The position numbers and the translations under genes are program-made. A model generated the notes under the pieces. That model was not told where the DNA came from. It was given only the letters and a program-made list of their open reading frames with translations, and searched no databases. Of a stretch of 42,259 bases of DNA, positions 7,362-15,477 are shown piece by piece; positions within the stretch are counted from its first letter, which is position 1; each line of letters opens with the position of its first letter. Origin of the DNA: Nitrospirota bacterium (GTDB taxonomy: Bacteria > UBA2233); assembly GCA_011620345.1 (NCBI GenBank), contig WOZJ01000050.1, positions 215,976-258,234 of the forward strand, written 5' to 3'.

Positions 7362-9368
7362 CTATCCTCTGTATGTTTGCCTAGAAAATTGGCTGCTCCC
7401 AACGAGGGATGAAAGCCATCCCTCGTTGGGAGATGGAGCTCGCTCCATCAATTCACGAGGAATGTCTTCCAAGAACGGCGAGGGTTCTCTCGGCTCTTTG
7501 CCCATTGGGCCGAAACGATACCTGCATAAGGACAGAAAGAGTCGCTCTTTGGCACGCGTAACGCCGACATAAAACAACCTTCTTTCCTCCTCGATCTGGT
7601 TGGGAAGATCCCTGCAAAGACTGTGCGGCAAAAGGCTGTCCTCGAGTCCGACAAGGAATACGAACGGGAACTCCAGCCCTTTTGCTTGATGAAGCGTCAT
7701 TAAGAGCACCTGACCGGTGCGCGACCCTGCCTGATCGAGGTCTGTCATCAGTGAGACATGGTCGAGATAGTCCTGAAGTTCCATTGTTCCTTGGGTTGCC
7801 TCAAGGGAGCGCGCCAGCGCGACCATTTCGTAGAGATTCTCTACGCGTTCTTTCGCTTCGCGCTCTGGTTTTGAAAGGAGCGCCGCTTCAAGGCCGCTTT
7901 CATTGATGACGCAAAGAAGCCCATCGGAAAGCGACGATGCGTTTTTTATTCCCTCATCCATCTCTTGCAACTTCTTTCCGAGCGCAAGAAGCTTTTTTGC
8001 CTGGGATTTTAGCGGGGCTGGCAACATTTCGGTCGTCAGCAGGGTTAGGTAGTCATGGCTAAGCTGTTCTTTGAGGTCCGAAAGCTTTTGAAGCGTGACC
8101 TCGCCAATTCCTTTTGGGGGGTTCTGCGCCAGCCTATAAAGGCTTAACGTATCGCATGGGTTGGCTAAAAACTTCAGGTAGGCAAGGAGGTCTTTAATCT
8201 CCCTTCTTTGGTAAAATTTTACGCCGCCTAGGATCAAATAAGGAATTCCAAGGCCTAAAAGTGCCTCTTCAAGCGCCCGAGATTGCGCGTTGGTCCTGTA
8301 GAGGATGGCGATTTCGCCGGGATTTTTACCATCGTTGATTAGCCTTTTAATGGCCTCGGCAGCCATCCTTCCTTCTTCAAACTCGTTCGATGCCTCGATA
8401 AGTTGGATCGGAGACCCTTTGGCGTTTTCCGTCCAAAGCGTTTTGCCTCGCCTAAAGTTATTTTTTTTGATGACGCCGTTCGCCGCCTCTAGAATGACCC
8501 GGGTGCTCCGGTAGTTCTGCTCAAGCCGAAACACTTGAGGCTCGGAGAAATCCTCTTCAAACCGAAGGATAGAGGCTAGGTTGGCCCCCCTCCAGCCGTA
8601 GATTGACTGATCGTCATCCCCAACGGCAAATAGAGGCCTGTTGGGCTGGCATAAGAGCTTCAAGAGGCGGTACTGGGTAAAATTGATGTCTTGGAATTCG
8701 TCGACGAATACATGGCTGAAGCGTCGTCGCGCCTCCTCAAAGATTCCTGGATCCTGCTCGAGCAGTCTTACGGGCCTAAGCAAGAGATCGCCGAAATCAG
8801 CCAAGTTCTCCTTTTTCAAGTAGGCTTCGTAGGCTTTTAGGATCTCAAACAGGGCAAGCCCGCGCGTCTTGGCCAAGAAAGGGTTTATGGACTCTATCGC
8901 CTGCTCGAAGGTCAACATGCTGTCCTTCATTTTTGCCAGCACTTGGGCGATCAACCCGGAATCTATGCGTTTGTCCTGAACGTTGGCCGCTCCTATGAGC
9001 CTCTTGAGAAGCCTTGTTTGGTCTGCATCGTCCAAAATACCGGGTCGGAATCCTGCAAACGAACGTAGAAACCAAAGCCCGAAGCTGTGGAAGGTTGAGG
9101 CCATAACTTCTCCCCCTACCCCAATTCCCAACATATCGGTAAGACGCTCGCGCATCTCTCTGGCGGCCTTGTTCGTAAAGGTTATGGCCAGTACGCTCCT
9201 TGGATTGACGCCCTTGGCGGTAAGATAAGCAATCCTTGTCGTGAGTACCCTCGTCTTTCCAGATCCCGCACCCGCCAAGACGAGCGTAGGACGCTCCGGC
9301 GCCATGACGATTTCTTTCTGAGCTGGGTTTAGTGTCTGGATCAGCCGGTTAATATCAAAACAGTCCAT
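7362..9368 (-). CDS. UvrD/PcrA-type superfamily 1 DNA helicase
   Basis: A 668-residue 3'-5' DNA helicase of the UvrD/PcrA/Rep family, acting in repair and replication restart. Motifs in order are Walker A GAGSGKT (33-39), motif Ia [16 protein letters not shown], the DEFQD Walker B, motif [17 protein letters not shown], motif IV EQNYRST, motif [18 protein letters not shown] and motif [15 protein letters not shown]. Length and motif spacing are normal. The C terminus lacks the extended UvrD/PcrA tail that binds RNA polymerase, and its last codons form a long perfect hairpin (7396-7432). The gene lies between a ClC gene and serS on one strand. Distinguishing UvrD, PcrA and Rep needs a phylogeny. 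Confidence 0.94.
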   Translation of the reverse strand: MDCFDINRLIQTLNPAQKEIVMAPERPTLVLAGAGSGKTRVLTTRIAYLTAKGVNPRSVLAITFTNKAAREMRERLTDMLGIGVGGEVMASTFHSFGLWFLRSFAGFRPGILDDADQTRLLKRLIGAANVQDKRIDSGLIAQVLAKMKDSMLTFEQAIESINPFLAKTRGLALFEILKAYEAYLKKENLADFGDLLLRPVRLLEQDPGIFEEARRRFSHVFVDEFQDINFTQYRLLKLLCQPNRPLFAVGDDDQSIYGWRGANLASILRFEEDFSEPQVFRLEQNYRSTRVILEAANGVIKKNNFRRGKTLWTENAKGSPIQLIEASNEFEEGRMAAEAIKRLINDGKNPGEIAILYRTNAQSRALEEALLGLGIPYLILGGVKFYQRREIKDLLAYLKFLANPCDTLSLYRLAQNPPKGIGEVTLQKLSDLKEQLSHDYLTLLTTEMLPAPLKSQAKKLLALGKKLQEMDEGIKNASSLSDGLLCVINESGLEAALLSKPEREAKERVENLYEMVALARSLEATQGTMELQDYLDHVSLMTDLDQAGSRTGQVLLMTLHQAKGLEFPFVFLVGLEDSLLPHSLCRDLPNQIEEERRLFYVGVTRAKERLFLSLCRYRFGPMGKEPREPSPFLEDIPRELMERAPSPNEGWLSSLVGSSQFSRQTYRG
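7396..7448 (-). repeat. 16-bp perfect inverted repeat plus small palindrome in the 3' end of uvrD
   Basis: Left arm 7396-7411 (CTCCCAACGAGGGATG) and right arm 7417-7432 are perfectly complementary around a 5-nt loop. A second hairpin, ATGGAG...CTCCAT, follows directly at 7433-7448. Both lie inside the last uvrD codons. A short T-rich stretch (AATTTTC) lies a few bases downstream on the minus strand but does not touch the stem. It could be a terminator or attenuator before serS, an mRNA-stabilising element, or a palindromic repeat unit. The structure is certain; the role is not. Confidence 0.8.
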
Positions 9369-9445
9369 CCCTTGGCCTTACCGTTTCTTTTTAGTGTCCC
9401 ATACGAAGCCATCGAAAAAAAAGCGTGCAGAATGGGGGAAGTTCC

Positions 9446-11311
9446 CTAGCCCGCTGGTCTTTGGCCGGTATACATGGGCCGGGCGAAAGGTTCCGATTTC
9501 GGAAGGGTTCCTTTGGCCTTAAACGCCTCAACCCTCTGGTTGTAAAAAAGGATAATGTCCCTTCGATCGAGCATTCCGAGCAGCCTTTTCGAATTCTTTT
9601 CTTCGACGACCGGTATTTGACGCAAGTTGCGTACGGTTACCTTCTTGAGAACTTCGTTTAGATCTTCTGTGGGGTTTGTGACTACGACTTTTGTTTGCGC
9701 GAGGTCTTTCATGGTGACGGGGTCGGAAATATCCGATTCAAACAAGACGCCCCGGAAGTCTTTGATCGAGAAGATCCCACTTAGCTCTCCTTTATCGTTC
9801 GTGACGGGAAAGTACTGCTGGTTCGTGCGGGCAAAGACCTGTTTAAACTCTCCAAAACGCATACCCTCTGGAACGGTCGTTACCTGCTTGAGTGAGTCAA
9901 GCAGGTCTTGGACCTTGATTGCCTCCAGCACGTCGATAAAGAATTCTCCTTGGTGGGCCGGAGATGCAAGCCTGTTTTTCACCTGCTTCGAGTAAATCGA
10001 GGACGTACCCGTTAAGGCATAGCAAATGGTGCATACGAGCATGGAAGGAAGAAGGAGAAGATAGGAACCGGTCATCTCGCTTACCATGATAATAGTAGAA
10101 ATAGGCGCCTTGGAAACGCCGGCGAAGAAACCTGCCATGCCGACGATGACGAATGCCTCGGGGTGAACGACGATACCCGGCACGAGTGCATGAAAGGCTT
10201 TGCCAAGACAGGCGCCTAGAGCTCCGCCGATCACGACGGACGGACCGAACACGCCTCCGCTCCCCCCTGACCCGATCGAGAACGCGGTCGTTAGGATCTT
10301 ACCGAAAGCCAAAGGGAGAAGCATGCCGAAGCCTGCCTGCCCGTAAATAGCCTGCTGGAGAAACCCGTAGCCAAACGCAAGCGTCTGAGGATAAAAAAAG
10401 CCGATCAAGCCGGTTATCAGGCCCCCTAAGGCAGGCTTAAGGATTTTTGGCAGCTTCAAGCTTTGGAACCAGCCGTGGATGCCGTAAAAAGTATGGACAT
10501 AAATAACGCCTACACCGGCAAGCACGAGTGCAAGGATGATGTAGAACAAAAGCGTGGCCGGGTTATGGAAGGCAAGACTCGGACCGTTGAAGAGCGATCC
10601 AAAACCAAACAGCGAGCAAAAAACGCAATAGGAAACAACAGCGGAGATCACTGCGGGGATGATTAACTCGGCCTCGAACTCAGGCTGGCTGTAGAGCACC
10701 TCCGAAGCGAACAGCGCGCCTGCCAAAGGAGCCCGAAAGATTGCGCCGATACCCGCACCCATGCCAGCCGCCAGCATGATACGACGCTCCCTGTCAGAGA
10801 GCCTAAAGCGGTCCGCAAGGAACGAGCCAAAGCCAGCTCCAATCTGGGCGATTGGCCCTTCCCTCCCCCCTGACCCGCCGGTTGTGAGTGTAAGTACCGA
10901 GGCGATCGTCTTGACAAACGGGATACGCGCCCGAACATACCCTTGCTTGTGATGGTAGGCTTCGATAACTGCGTCAGTTCCGTGGCCTTCAGCCTCCGGG
11001 GCGAGGGTGTAGACTATAAGTCCGCTCAAAAGCCCGCCTAGGGCAGGAAGCCAGATGAGCCAGGCGCGATGAAAAGGTGTGGTCGTTGCTGTAAACAGGC
11101 TTTGCTCTCCAAAGGGTGCCGGCGGACGATAGCCCGCAATCCCGCCCAGGAAAACATGCATGCCGACATCGCAAAGGACTTGAAAAATGATGGCCCCTAG
11201 GCCTGCAACGATGCCGATCGCGACGTAGGCCGCTATCCAGCGGCCTGCCGATTTGATGATTCCGTTGAGCATAAAGACTAGACCGTAAGGCTCGTTTGAT
11301 GAAGATGGCAA
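9446..11311 (-). CDS. ClC-family chloride channel/antiporter with C-terminal CBS domains
   Basis: A 621-residue inner-membrane ClC protein (about residues 25-455) followed by paired CBS domains (about 465-600). Selectivity and gating motifs are GSGGREGPIAQIGAG, with the gating glutamate E151, FRAPLAGALFASE in mid-protein and GSGGSGGVFGPSVVIGG. Such proteins move chloride, usually coupled to protons, and CBS domains often sense nucleotides. The outermost start is TTG at 11311; an ATG at 11272 is also possible because neither has a strong ribosome site and the first helix begins near residue 24. It lies 77 nt upstream of the helicase gene on the same strand and is divergent from thiM. Channel versus exchanger is not settled. 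Confidence 0.92.
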   Translation of the reverse strand: MPSSSNEPYGLVFMLNGIIKSAGRWIAAYVAIGIVAGLGAIIFQVLCDVGMHVFLGGIAGYRPPAPFGEQSLFTATTTPFHRAWLIWLPALGGLLSGLIVYTLAPEAEGHGTDAVIEAYHHKQGYVRARIPFVKTIASVLTLTTGGSGGREGPIAQIGAGFGSFLADRFRLSDRERRIMLAAGMGAGIGAIFRAPLAGALFASEVLYSQPEFEAELIIPAVISAVVSYCVFCSLFGFGSLFNGPSLAFHNPATLLFYIILALVLAGVGVIYVHTFYGIHGWFQSLKLPKILKPALGGLITGLIGFFYPQTLAFGYGFLQQAIYGQAGFGMLLPLAFGKILTTAFSIGSGGSGGVFGPSVVIGGALGACLGKAFHALVPGIVVHPEAFVIVGMAGFFAGVSKAPISTIIMVSEMTGSYLLLLPSMLVCTICYALTGTSSIYSKQVKNRLASPAHQGEFFIDVLEAIKVQDLLDSLKQVTTVPEGMRFGEFKQVFARTNQQYFPVTNDKGELSGIFSIKDFRGVLFESDISDPVTMKDLAQTKVVVTNPTEDLNEVLKKVTVRNLRQIPVVEEKNSKRLLGMLDRRDIILFYNQRVEAFKAKGTLPKSEPFARPMYTGQRPAG

Positions 11312-11382
11312 GCAACCGCTTCTTTATGTGTTTTATGCTAGGCCTTTTTGTGTAGAATGACAATAGAGGCCGATTAGATAAG

Positions 11383-11400
11383 AAGGAGTATAAGGAGTAT
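11383..11400 (+). promoter_or_regulatory. tandem Shine-Dalgarno repeat before thiM
   Basis: AAGGAGTAT occurs twice in tandem. The second AAGGAG lies 7 nt before the TTG at 11405 and 4 nt before the TTG at 11402, which favours 11405 as the start. The upstream copy is an unusual second ribosome site. Confidence 0.6.
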
Positions 11401-11404
11401 CTTG

Positions 11405-12172
11405 TTGCAAAACGCATACTTGAGCGCAGCCTTGGAACGAATTGCTTCCACCCGACCGCTCATCCACCACATGACGAACCTGGTTGTTGCGAGCGTAACG
11501 GCCAATCTTACGCTTGCAATGGGGGGACTTCCCATCATGGCGTCCGCCAAAGAGGAAGTTGAGGAGATCGTCTCCAAGTCGAGCGTCCTTTTGCTCAACA
11601 TTGGTACGCCTACAAGCGAGCAGCTTGAGGCCATGGAACGGGCCGGTTCCATGGCCAAGGAGCTCAAGATTCCGATCGTCTTCGACCCGGTCGGGGCAGG
11701 GGCGAGCCGCTTCCGGACGAAAGCGGCGATTGATCTCATCCGAGAGCTTCAGCCATCTGTAGTCCGAAGTAACCTTGCCGAGGCTCTTTCGCTGATTCAA
11801 GAAGATGCGCGCATCCTCGGCGTCGAGAGCCTCGAGGACGACGAGGAGACCGCCAAACGGGCCGCTAGGGGGCTTGCTGCACGCTTTGGCTGCGTGGCGG
11901 CCATTACGGGCAAAGTAGATATCGTCTCGGACGGCGAAAATGTAGGGCGCATAACAGGCGGAAACCCTTTGCTCAAAAGCATTACAGGGTCGGGCTGCAT
12001 GGCAACTACGGCTGTGGCTTGCTTTCTTGCCAAGGATACCCCTATCAAAGCCGCAGTACTTGGACTCTCTCTTATAAAAACGGCAAGCGAACTCGCTTTG
12101 GAGGTCAAAGGGCCTGGATCCTTCCAGGTCTCCCTTCTGGATGCCGTTTACCGCCTTAGAGAAGGGCTTTAG
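11405..12172 (+). CDS. thiM: hydroxyethylthiazole kinase
   Basis: A 255-residue ribokinase-like enzyme that phosphorylates 4-methyl-5-hydroxyethylthiazole for thiamine salvage. Diagnostic segments are the N-terminal HHMTNLVVASVTANLTLAMG substrate-binding stretch, FDPVGAGASRFRT, the RSNLAE(A) turn, AITGKVDIVSDG and the anion-hole loop GSGCMATTAVACF. Length is normal. The start codon is a TTG (11405, or the adjacent TTG at 11402), chosen from spacing to an AAGGAG site. thiE follows 3 nt after the stop. The leader is under 90 nt and shows no TPP riboswitch, so control by TPP at this locus is not evident. Confidence 0.95.
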   Translation: MQNAYLSAALERIASTRPLIHHMTNLVVASVTANLTLAMGGLPIMASAKEEVEEIVSKSSVLLLNIGTPTSEQLEAMERAGSMAKELKIPIVFDPVGAGASRFRTKAAIDLIRELQPSVVRSNLAEALSLIQEDARILGVESLEDDEETAKRAARGLAARFGCVAAITGKVDIVSDGENVGRITGGNPLLKSITGSGCMATTAVACFLAKDTPIKAAVLGLSLIKTASELALEVKGPGSFQVSLLDAVYRLREGL

Positions 12173-12175
12173 TCC

Positions 12176-12799
12176 ATGTTCAAGAGGCCTATTCTTTGCG
12201 CGATTACGGCTAGCAACGCTCAGCTCAGTCATGCCGATATCGCGAATGCAGCGGTCCGGGCCAACGTGCCGATGGTCCAGCTACGCATGAAGGGTGCTTT
12301 CAGTACCGAGATGTACGAAACGGCCCGAACCCTTCGAGCGATCACCGAGGGAAAGGCTCTTTTGATCGTCAATGACAGCCTCGAGGTGGCGCTGACGGTT
12401 GGAGCGGACGGCGTTCATTTGGGAAAAGAAGACTTGCCCATTGATGCCGCGAGACGGATCTCCCCGAAAGGGTTTTTGATCGGGGCGTCCGTCTCGAATG
12501 CCTACGAGGCAAAAAAAGCCGCAACGCTCGGGGCGGACTACATTGGCGCTGGCCCCGTGTTTGCTACGAAGAATAAGCTGGATAAACCTCCAATCGGGCT
12601 TGCTCGGCTATCCGAGGTATGCGGTGTCGTCTCGATCCCCGTCCTTGCGATCGGGGGCATAACGCTCGAGAATGCCCCGCAAGTCATGCAGGCTGGAGCT
12701 TCCGGCGTGGCCGTAATTTCAGCCATCTTGGATGCAAAGCACCCCCTTGAGGCTATCCGCAGCTTGATGGTAAGCCTCAAGGGGGTCTCTTTCCCATAG
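12176..12799 (+). CDS. thiE: thiamine-phosphate synthase
   Basis: A 207-residue TIM-barrel enzyme that joins HMP-pyrophosphate and thiazole phosphate into thiamine phosphate. Recognisable elements are VQLRMKG (pyrophosphate-binding R/K), the LLIVNDSLEVALTVGADGVH strand with its metal aspartate, GASVSNAYEA, the IGAGPVFATKNKLD loop and the phosphate-binding AIGGI and GASGVAVISAI segments. It follows thiM with a 3-nt gap, forming a compact salvage unit; no de novo thiazole or pyrimidine genes are nearby. Its last codons contain a perfect 13-bp inverted repeat that may serve as the terminator of this operon. Confidence 0.95.
   Translation: MFKRPILCAITASNAQLSHADIANAAVRANVPMVQLRMKGAFSTEMYETARTLRAITEGKALLIVNDSLEVALTVGADGVHLGKEDLPIDAARRISPKGFLIGASVSNAYEAKKAATLGADYIGAGPVFATKNKLDKPPIGLARLSEVCGVVSIPVLAIGGITLENAPQVMQAGASGVAVISAILDAKHPLEAIRSLMVSLKGVSFP
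12742..12785 (+). terminator. intragenic terminator-like hairpin in the 3' end of thiE
   Basis: CCCCCTTGAGGCT (12742-12754) and AGCCTCAAGGGGG (12773-12785) are perfect complements with an 18-nt loop, followed by the pyrimidine run TCTCTTTCCC. The stem lies within the coding sequence and ends 14 nt before the end of thiE. The next gene is convergent, so termination here makes sense, but the T tract is imperfect. Confidence 0.55.
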
Positions 12800-12921
12800 C
12801 CGGAGAGGGCGCGCCTAGGGTTGGCCTTGAAAAGCTTTCCGCTGCACGGCCTAAAATTGCCCCACCTTCACGAAGGCATCGCCTCCTAGCGCTAAAGCCC
12901 TTTCTGAGAGGATACTCGGCA

Positions 12922-14124
12922 TCAGTAGGACTTAGGCAACCCAAGAACATGCTCGGAGATGAAGTTCATCACCATCTCGTTGTTTATCGGGGCGGTTTTT
13001 AAGAGCCTTGCCGGCGCCCACATCTGGATGAGCTGGTAGTCGGTCACGAACCCGTTCCCCCCGTGCGTCTGGATTGCCCGATCGATAGCATCGACGGCCA
13101 GCTCGGACGCCAAGAGCTTGGCCATGTTGGCGTAACCCCCTGTCTGGGCGGGGGGGAGGCCATTGTCGAACGCCCAGGCCGCCTTGTAGGTCAAGAGCCT
13201 TACCGCTTCCTGCGTCGCCTTAATGTGGGCCAGGGGATGTTGGACGCCTTGGTAGGCCCCGATCGGAGTATCTGACCAAACCTTTCGCTCTAAGGCGTAG
13301 GCCACCGCTTTCCTTAGGGCGAACTCGGACATACCGACGGCCCCAGCGGCAAGAAGGATGCGCTCGGGGTTGAGTGCATGGAATAAGACCATCGCTCCCA
13401 TGTGCTCTTCACCCACGCGGTTTTCCAAGGGGACTTCGACGTCGTCGAAGTAAATATGAAACTGCTTGAACCCTTCGATCCCCATCGTGTTCATCGCGTT
13501 CATCGTGATCCCTTTGGCCTTCGTATCGACGATGAACAACCCCATGCCATAGCTCTTGGGCAGGCCTTGAGCTTTCAGCTCGTCGAGTGTCATCGTGCGC
13601 GCGACGATAATCGCGTAATCGGCCACGTCGAACCCGGTGATCCAGGCCTTTTGGCCGTTTATCCGGTAGATGTCGCCTTCGCGCTTAGCGAGCGTTCTCA
13701 TTCGGAACGCATTGGTCCCGGCGTCCGGCTCGGTGATCGCAAAGGCCATCTTCATGTCGCCGTTTGCAATCTTTGGCAACCAGGTGCGCTTTTGTTCTTC
13801 GGAGCCGCCACGCAAGATGGCCATCGTATCCATTGTGGTCAACACGGAAAATAGAGAGGCCCCTACTCCCTCGGTCGCAAGCGTCTCCAAAGCCAACACC
13901 ATCCCAAGAAGGCCAACCCCAGTCCCACCGTAGCTTTCGGGAATCATTGCGCCTAGGATGCCCGCATTGGCCATTTCCTTCCAGATTTCCTCCGGAAAGC
14001 GCTGCTCTTCAAAAATCATTTTGTTAAACAAGTCCATTTTTGGTCCAAGCTTTTTGGCGACCCCCTTTGCCGCCTCTATCACCATAAGGTGCTCTTGCGT
14101 GAGCCCAAATTGCCCCTGTTCCAT
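12922..14124 (-). CDS. acyl-CoA dehydrogenase family protein
   Basis: A 400-residue FAD-dependent acyl-CoA dehydrogenase, forming the 2,3 double bond of an acyl-CoA and passing electrons to ETF. Seen are the PESYGGTG helix region, the FAD/substrate segment MAFAITEPDAGTNAFRMRT, ING(Q)KAWITGFDVADYAIIVART, and C-terminal IQTHGGNGFVTDYQLIQMWAPARL, where the glutamate-like base region lies. The start is set at 14124 by a perfect AAGGAGG site 6 nt upstream; a longer in-frame reading of 46 extra codons runs back through the divergent promoter and has no family support. Substrate class (short, medium or other) is unknown. It is divergent from a VOC gene with palindromic sites between them, which suggests a local regulator. 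Confidence 0.93.
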   Translation of the reverse strand: MEQGQFGLTQEHLMVIEAAKGVAKKLGPKMDLFNKMIFEEQRFPEEIWKEMANAGILGAMIPESYGGTGVGLLGMVLALETLATEGVGASLFSVLTTMDTMAILRGGSEEQKRTWLPKIANGDMKMAFAITEPDAGTNAFRMRTLAKREGDIYRINGQKAWITGFDVADYAIIVARTMTLDELKAQGLPKSYGMGLFIVDTKAKGITMNAMNTMGIEGFKQFHIYFDDVEVPLENRVGEEHMGAMVLFHALNPERILLAAGAVGMSEFALRKAVAYALERKVWSDTPIGAYQGVQHPLAHIKATQEAVRLLTYKAAWAFDNGLPPAQTGGYANMAKLLASELAVDAIDRAIQTHGGNGFVTDYQLIQMWAPARLLKTAPINNEMVMNFISEHVLGLPKSY

Positions 14125-14193
14125 GAACGCCTCCTTAAAAAACATTAGAAAATCATCGAGTCCATCTATTAAAAATATCAAAAAACTGGTATA

Positions 14194-14238
14194 TTGATCA
14201 ACTAATGTTACCAAATGGGAGTTGATTGCGTTATCAAC
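14194..14238. promoter_or_regulatory. candidate operator between acyl-CoA dehydrogenase and VOC genes
   Basis: The 136-nt divergent spacer holds TTGATCAA (14194-14201) and the inverted repeat GTTGAT-N6-ATCAAC (14221-14238), which share the half-site GTTGAT. Such spaced repeats between divergent genes suit a dimeric repressor. No regulator gene is adjacent. Confidence 0.35.
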
Positions 14239-14260
14239 AAAAAAACAGGCTGGGGATGGC

Positions 14261-14653
14261 ATGGAAATTCTAGAAACTTGCCTCTATGCAGAGGACCTAG
14301 TGGAGGTTCGAAGGTTCTACGAAGGGATCCTTGGGCTTAAATGCCTTCAGTTCAAGTTGGGCCAGTTCGCCTTCTTTAGGGCTGCAAGAGGCGTCCTTCT
14401 CGTCTTTAACCCGGCCTATTCGCTAAACCTCCAAAAACTCCCACCTCATGGGGCGGCCGGGTCCATACACGTTGCCTTTCGAGCGGACGAACAAGAAATC
14501 CCTAAATTGAAGAAACGCTTCCAGGAGGGCGGCTTTGTAGTCTATGACGCACTTTGGTGGAACGGACAATCGAGCTTTTACGTGTACGACCCCGCGGGTA
14601 ACCTGATCGAATTTGCCCCTGCTGGTATCTGGGAGCTTCCTAAAGAGGCCTAA
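14261..14653 (+). CDS. VOC (glyoxalase/bleomycin-resistance fold) family protein
   Basis: A small 130-residue protein with the paired beta-alpha-beta-beta-beta modules of the vicinal oxygen chelate superfamily: an N-terminal LETCLYAEDLVEVRRFYEGI module and a C-terminal SFYVYDPAGNLIEFAP module. H in SIHVAF and E in NLIEFAP are likely metal ligands, as in glyoxalase-type members. The ATG at 14261 has a GGGGAT ribosome-site-like stretch; a TTG start 13 codons upstream is less likely. It is divergent from an acyl-CoA dehydrogenase and its end overlaps the convergent znuB-like gene by 4 nt. The reaction is unknown; small VOC proteins act on methylglyoxal, fosfomycin, catechols and others. Confidence 0.82.
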   Translation: MEILETCLYAEDLVEVRRFYEGILGLKCLQFKLGQFAFFRAARGVLLVFNPAYSLNLQKLPPHGAAGSIHVAFRADEQEIPKLKKRFQEGGFVVYDALWWNGQSSFYVYDPAGNLIEFAPAGIWELPKEA

Positions 14654-15471
14654 GCCCTACCCGCCCTTGCCTTGAATCCGATGGTGACAAGGTATACGGC
14701 TCCAGCTAGGACCGCAATACTCGAACCTGTAGGCAAATCCAAGAAATAGCTCGCAATGATCCCGGCCCACGAAAGGAGCAGGCAAAGAACGCCTGCGACG
14801 ATCATGGCCTTCCAGAGTTTCATCGGGAATACGCAGGCAATAGCGGCCGGGAGCGTAAGCAGCGCGATCACGAGGATGAGGCCTACAAGCCGAAGCATGG
14901 CAACGGTCGCAAGCGCCACTAACAACAGCATGCACAAAGAAAGTATCTCGGTTTTGATGTTTCGTACCTTGGCAAACGACTCATCGAAGCACAATGCAAG
15001 GATTTCCCTGTAAAAGGGTGCAACTACACCAAGGACGGCCATATCTAAAAAGACGGTCAAGAAAAGGTCCGTATCGGAAACCAGCAGGATGTTCCCGAAC
15101 AGGTAACTCATGGGATCTGCATACCCAGGTGTCTTCGAGAGAAAAAGGAGGCCAATCGCCATTCCCACGGCCCAGATCCCTCCGATGACCGTATCCTCGC
15201 GCTGCTGAAAGCGAAGGCTTACCCAAGAAATGCCAAGCGCGGATACCAAGGCGGCAAGAATAGCACCAGGAAGGGGCCCGCTCCAGGGAATGCCAAGCGC
15301 ACGTTCGCAAAATAAGCCAATCCCGATACCGCCCAATACGCTGTGGGAGATCGCTCCTGCGGCAGAACTGATACGCCGTACAACAACGAGCGTCCCAAGG
15401 ATACCGAACGAAACGCTCGAAAGGAGCGTGATCAAAAAGGCGTTGGCTAAAATACCGAGCCCTAGATTCAT
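14650..15471 (-). CDS. znuB: zinc/manganese ABC transporter permease (ZnuB type)
   Basis: A 273-residue ABC-3 family inner-membrane permease with about eight helices. The N terminus reads ANAFLITLLSSVSFGILGTLVVVRRISSAAGAISHSVLGGIGIG, which includes the conserved SHSVLGG cytoplasmic loop that contacts the ATPase. The later YLFGNILLVSDTDL and LVGLILVIALLTLPAAIA segments are also typical. It is the last gene of a three-gene transporter and lies 6 nt after znuC. Zn and Mn permeases cannot be told apart from this chain alone; the neighbouring cysteine-containing regulator favours zinc. Confidence 0.9.
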   Translation of the reverse strand: MNLGLGILANAFLITLLSSVSFGILGTLVVVRRISSAAGAISHSVLGGIGIGLFCERALGIPWSGPLPGAILAALVSALGISWVSLRFQQREDTVIGGIWAVGMAIGLLFLSKTPGYADPMSYLFGNILLVSDTDLFLTVFLDMAVLGVVAPFYREILALCFDESFAKVRNIKTEILSLCMLLLVALATVAMLRLVGLILVIALLTLPAAIACVFPMKLWKAMIVAGVLCLLLSWAGIIASYFLDLPTGSSIAVLAGAVYLVTIGFKARAGRA

Positions 15472-15477
15472 TCGAGC

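Noticed and set aside
11312-11401. Possible TPP riboswitch before thiM
   Set aside because: The leader is under 90 nt and none of the conserved CTGAGA or ACCTGATC-like elements is present.
11333-12232. 299-codon minus-strand frame opposite thiM
   Set aside because: Fully antisense to thiM and runs into both neighbours; composition is that of a mirrored coding strand.
14125-14262. 46-codon N-terminal extension of the acyl-CoA dehydrogenase
   Set aside because: It crosses the divergent promoter region, and the ATG at 14124 has a perfect ribosome site and matches the family start.
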